A stretch of 32,930 nt of DNA from NCBI GenBank assembly GCA_903918645.1, contig CAIXFH010000194.1, positions 1-32,930 of the forward strand, given 5' to 3'. Shown one piece after another: positions 30,999-32,930 of the stretch. The position numbers and the translations under genes are program-made. Positions within the stretch are counted from its first letter, which is position 1. The number at the start of each line of letters is the position of its first letter. The DNA is from an uncultured Actinomycetes bacterium. Lineage in GTDB: Bacteria > Actinomycetota > Actinomycetes > S36-B12 > CAIYMF01. The notes below the pieces were generated by a model that saw only the letters and a program-made list of their open reading frames with translations, was not told the DNA's origin and ran no database searches.

Positions 30999-32930
30999 GT
31001 GTCCAACCGTCTCGCGAGCGCGACCAGCCCGTATTTGCTCCAGCACGCCGACAATCCCGTCGACTGGTGGGAATGGGGCGACGATGCGTTCGCTGAGGCT
31101 CGGTGCCGCGATGTTCCGCTCTTCATCTCGGTGGGGTACTCGGCCTGTCACTGGTGTCACGTGATGGCGCACGAATCGTTCGAGGACGAAGCGATCGCTG
31201 ACTACTTACGCGAGAACTTCGTATCGGTGAAGGTCGACCGAGAGGAGCGCCCCGACGTCGACGCCGTCTACATGACAGCGACTCAGGCCCTCACTGGTCA
31301 CGGTGGTTGGCCGATGACCGTGTTTGTGACCCCCGATGGTGAGCCGTTCTACGCTGGCACCTATTTCCCGCCGACACCGCATCACAACCTTCCCTCATTC
31401 GGTCAGTTGATCGAGGCGGTGCACGGCACCTGGACAGCTGATCCAGAGCGAGTGCGTGAGGCTGCAGGTCGCATCACGTCATCGTTGGCTGAGCGGCAGA
31501 TGGCCGTGGACGATGCCGAGATGAGCACGGCGGCGGTCACCGATGCGGTGAAGGCGGGCGTCGATTCGCTGGCCTCGTCGTATGACTACGTGCGCGGCGG
31601 ATTTGGCGGTGCACCGAAGTTCCCGCCGTCGATGGTTCTGGAGTTCCTGCTTCGCGCGCATGCGCTCTCAGGTGACCCTCGTGCACGAGCGATGGTCGAG
31701 GGTACGTGCGCAGCAATGGCCCGAGGTGGCATGTACGACCAACTCGCGGGCGGCTTCGCTCGGTACTCCGTTGACGCTGACTGGGTCGTGCCGCACTTCG
31801 AGAAGATGCTCTACGACAACGCACTACTTCTTCGTGTCTACGCGCACTGGTGGCGTGCTACAGGCGATCCGCTGGCAGCGCGGATTGTCGAGGAGACAGC
31901 TGGATTCCTGTTGAGCGACATGCGATCTGCGGAGGGTGGCTTTATATCGGCACTCGATGCTGACACCGAAGGCGTCGAAGGCAAGGCTTATGCGTGGACA
32001 CCGCAACAGTTGATCGAGGTTCTTGGCGACTCGGATGGTCAGTGGGCAGCGGCGCTGTTCGAGGTAACGGAGTCAGGGACGTTCGAACATGGATTGTCGG
32101 TGTTGCAACTCCGTACGGATCCGCAGGACGTCGACCGATGGCTTTTGGTTCGCGACGGCTTGCTGCAGGCGCGTGCGAATCGAGCGCAGCCCGGGCGCGA
32201 CGACAAGATCGTTGCGGCCTGGAATGGCCTCGCGATCGCGGCGCTGGCCGAGGCCGGTGCGCTCTTTGAACGTCCTGAGTGGATCACGGCTGCGGTCGAG
32301 TCGGCGCAGTTGTTGGTATCAGTGCACATGACTCCGCAGGGTCGGTTGCGCCGAGTGTCACGCGACGGTGCGGTGGGTGTGCACGCTGGCGTGCTTGACG
32401 ACCACGCATGCGTGGCCGAGGCGTTCGACGTCCTGTACCAGGTGACGGGTGAGCCGTTCTGGCTCGAGCGCGCCGAGGGATTACTCGAGATCATCCTTGA
32501 GCACTTCGGTCTCGACGACACTGGCGGATTCTTCGATACCGCCGATGACGCTGAGCAGTTGGTGCTTCGTCCGCGCGATCCCAGCGATAACGCCAGCCCG
32601 TCGGGTTGGTCGGCCGCTGCAAGCGCGTTGCTGATGCACTCGGCGCTGACCGATGACAGGCGCTACCGCGAGGCCGCCGAGGCAAGCCTGGCGCCACTCG
32701 TCTCGTTGGGCGCGCGTCATGCCCGTTTCGCCGGCTGGGGGATGGCCACCGCAGTGGCCTGGCTCGACGGCCCACGCGAGGTCGCCATCCTCACCCCTGA
32801 CCCTGCCTCGTCCTTGCCCACCCCTGACCCTGCCTCGTCCTTACCCACCCCTGACCCTGCCTCGTCCTTACCCACCCCTGACCCTGCCTCGTCCTTACCC
32901 ACCCCTGACCCTGCCTCGTCCTTACCCACC
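30999..32930 (+). CDS. YyaL/DUF255 thioredoxin-domain protein (3' end beyond window)
   Basis: The open frame runs from GTG 30999 to the end of the window, 644 codons without a stop. GGGAGAGG (30983-30990) lies eight bases before the start. The N-terminus [20 protein letters not shown] and the CHWC site (C50-C53, in [17 protein letters not shown]) define the DUF255/YyaL thioredoxin-like domain. [20 protein letters not shown] follows, then an (alpha/alpha)6-barrel resembling glycosidase or epimerase folds ([32 protein letters not shown]). The function of these proteins, homologous to Rv1084 and mammalian SPATA20, is not settled. After REVAIL (about residue 598), where members usually continue with a conserved C-terminal domain, the frame enters a 9-residue tandem repeat that reaches the window end. 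Confidence 0.92.
   Translation, partial: MSNRLASATSPYLLQHADNPVDWWEWGDDAFAEARCRDVPLFISVGYSACHWCHVMAHESFEDEAIADYLRENFVSVKVDREERPDVDAVYMTATQALTGHGGWPMTVFVTPDGEPFYAGTYFPPTPHHNLPSFGQLIEAVHGTWTADPERVREAAGRITSSLAERQMAVDDAEMSTAAVTDAVKAGVDSLASSYDYVRGGFGGAPKFPPSMVLEFLLRAHALSGDPRARAMVEGTCAAMARGGMYDQLAGGFARYSVDADWVVPHFEKMLYDNALLLRVYAHWWRATGDPLAARIVEETAGFLLSDMRSAEGGFISALDADTEGVEGKAYAWTPQQLIEVLGDSDGQWAAALFEVTESGTFEHGLSVLQLRTDPQDVDRWLLVRDGLLQARANRAQPGRDDKIVAAWNGLAIAALAEAGALFERPEWITAAVESAQLLVSVHMTPQGRLRRVSRDGAVGVHAGVLDDHACVAEAFDVLYQVTGEPFWLERAEGLLEIILEHFGLDDTGGFFDTADDAEQLVLRPRDPSDNASPSGWSAAASALLMHSALTDDRRYREAAEASLAPLVSLGARHARFAGWGMATAVAWLDGPREVAILTPDPASSLPTPDPASSLPTPDPASSLPTPDPASSLPTPDPASSLPT
32793..32930 (+). 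repeat. 27-bp in-frame tandem repeat inside the YyaL gene
   Basis: Five complete 27-bp units (32793-32927) plus three bases of a sixth reach the last base. Each encodes TPDPASSLP. Unit 1 differs from the others only by TTG for TTA in the leucine codon. The near-identity points to recent expansion. Because it ends at the window edge, the copy number is unknown, and an assembly break in the repeat is possible. Confidence 0.95.

Overview
The window reads as high-GC actinobacterial chromosome. Mycothiol-pathway Mca, a DUF4307 protein beside greA, a DUF3817 membrane protein, frequent GTG starts and a DrrAB-type exporter all fit a mycothiol-producing actinomycete. No rRNA, tRNA, CRISPR array, integrase or transposase was recognised. 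The strands are packed with short gaps, many ATGA/GTGA overlaps and several divergent pairs.

Layout. Bases 1-6080 are mostly housekeeping or accessory metabolism: the end of a homoserine-acetyltransferase-like alpha/beta hydrolase, a 13-bp minisatellite, a cytochrome P450 (minus), threonine ammonia-lyase, a DrrA/DrrB ABC exporter, and greA (minus). Bases 6223-9713 hold DUF4307 (minus), mca, a small membrane protein, an ArfB-like release factor (minus), SURF1 and DUF3817. The order greA-DUF4307-mca-small membrane protein matches Rv1080c-Rv1083 of Mycobacterium tuberculosis. There the next gene, Rv1084, is a YyaL/DUF255 protein. Here the YyaL homologue does not appear until 30999, so about 23 kb of other genes separate the two.

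That interval is the interesting part. On the minus strand lie an orphan LuxR-type response regulator and a CopC-like protein. Divergently, a plus-strand run reads: a GspE/PilB-family protein with destroyed nucleotide-binding motifs (11570-13216); a secreted mosaic protein of about 2,716 residues with SdrD/CnaB-like, IPT/TIG, right-handed beta-helix and Fn3-like parts (13243-21393); three consecutive multicopper-oxidase-fold proteins (21539-27752); a small exported His/Met-containing protein; and a CopC-CopD fusion. The first oxidase-fold protein carries a complete type-1 copper motif and half of a trinuclear-cluster ligand set. The second lacks these in its first domain but has the complementary HPHG and HNH motifs in its second. 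The third has no recognisable copper ligands and is fused to Ig-like and jelly-roll regions. I infer one heteromeric, ceruloplasmin-like six-cupredoxin oxidase split over three genes, attached to or built with the giant protein, with CopC/CopD proteins supplying copper. Its substrate is unknown; metal or phenol oxidation are possibilities only.

A roughly 65-residue module with a GTGI core occurs seven times in two of these proteins, each time apparently inserted into or beside another domain. An EamA transporter and the partial YyaL gene close the window. The YyaL gene runs into an in-frame 27-bp tandem repeat that reaches the last base.
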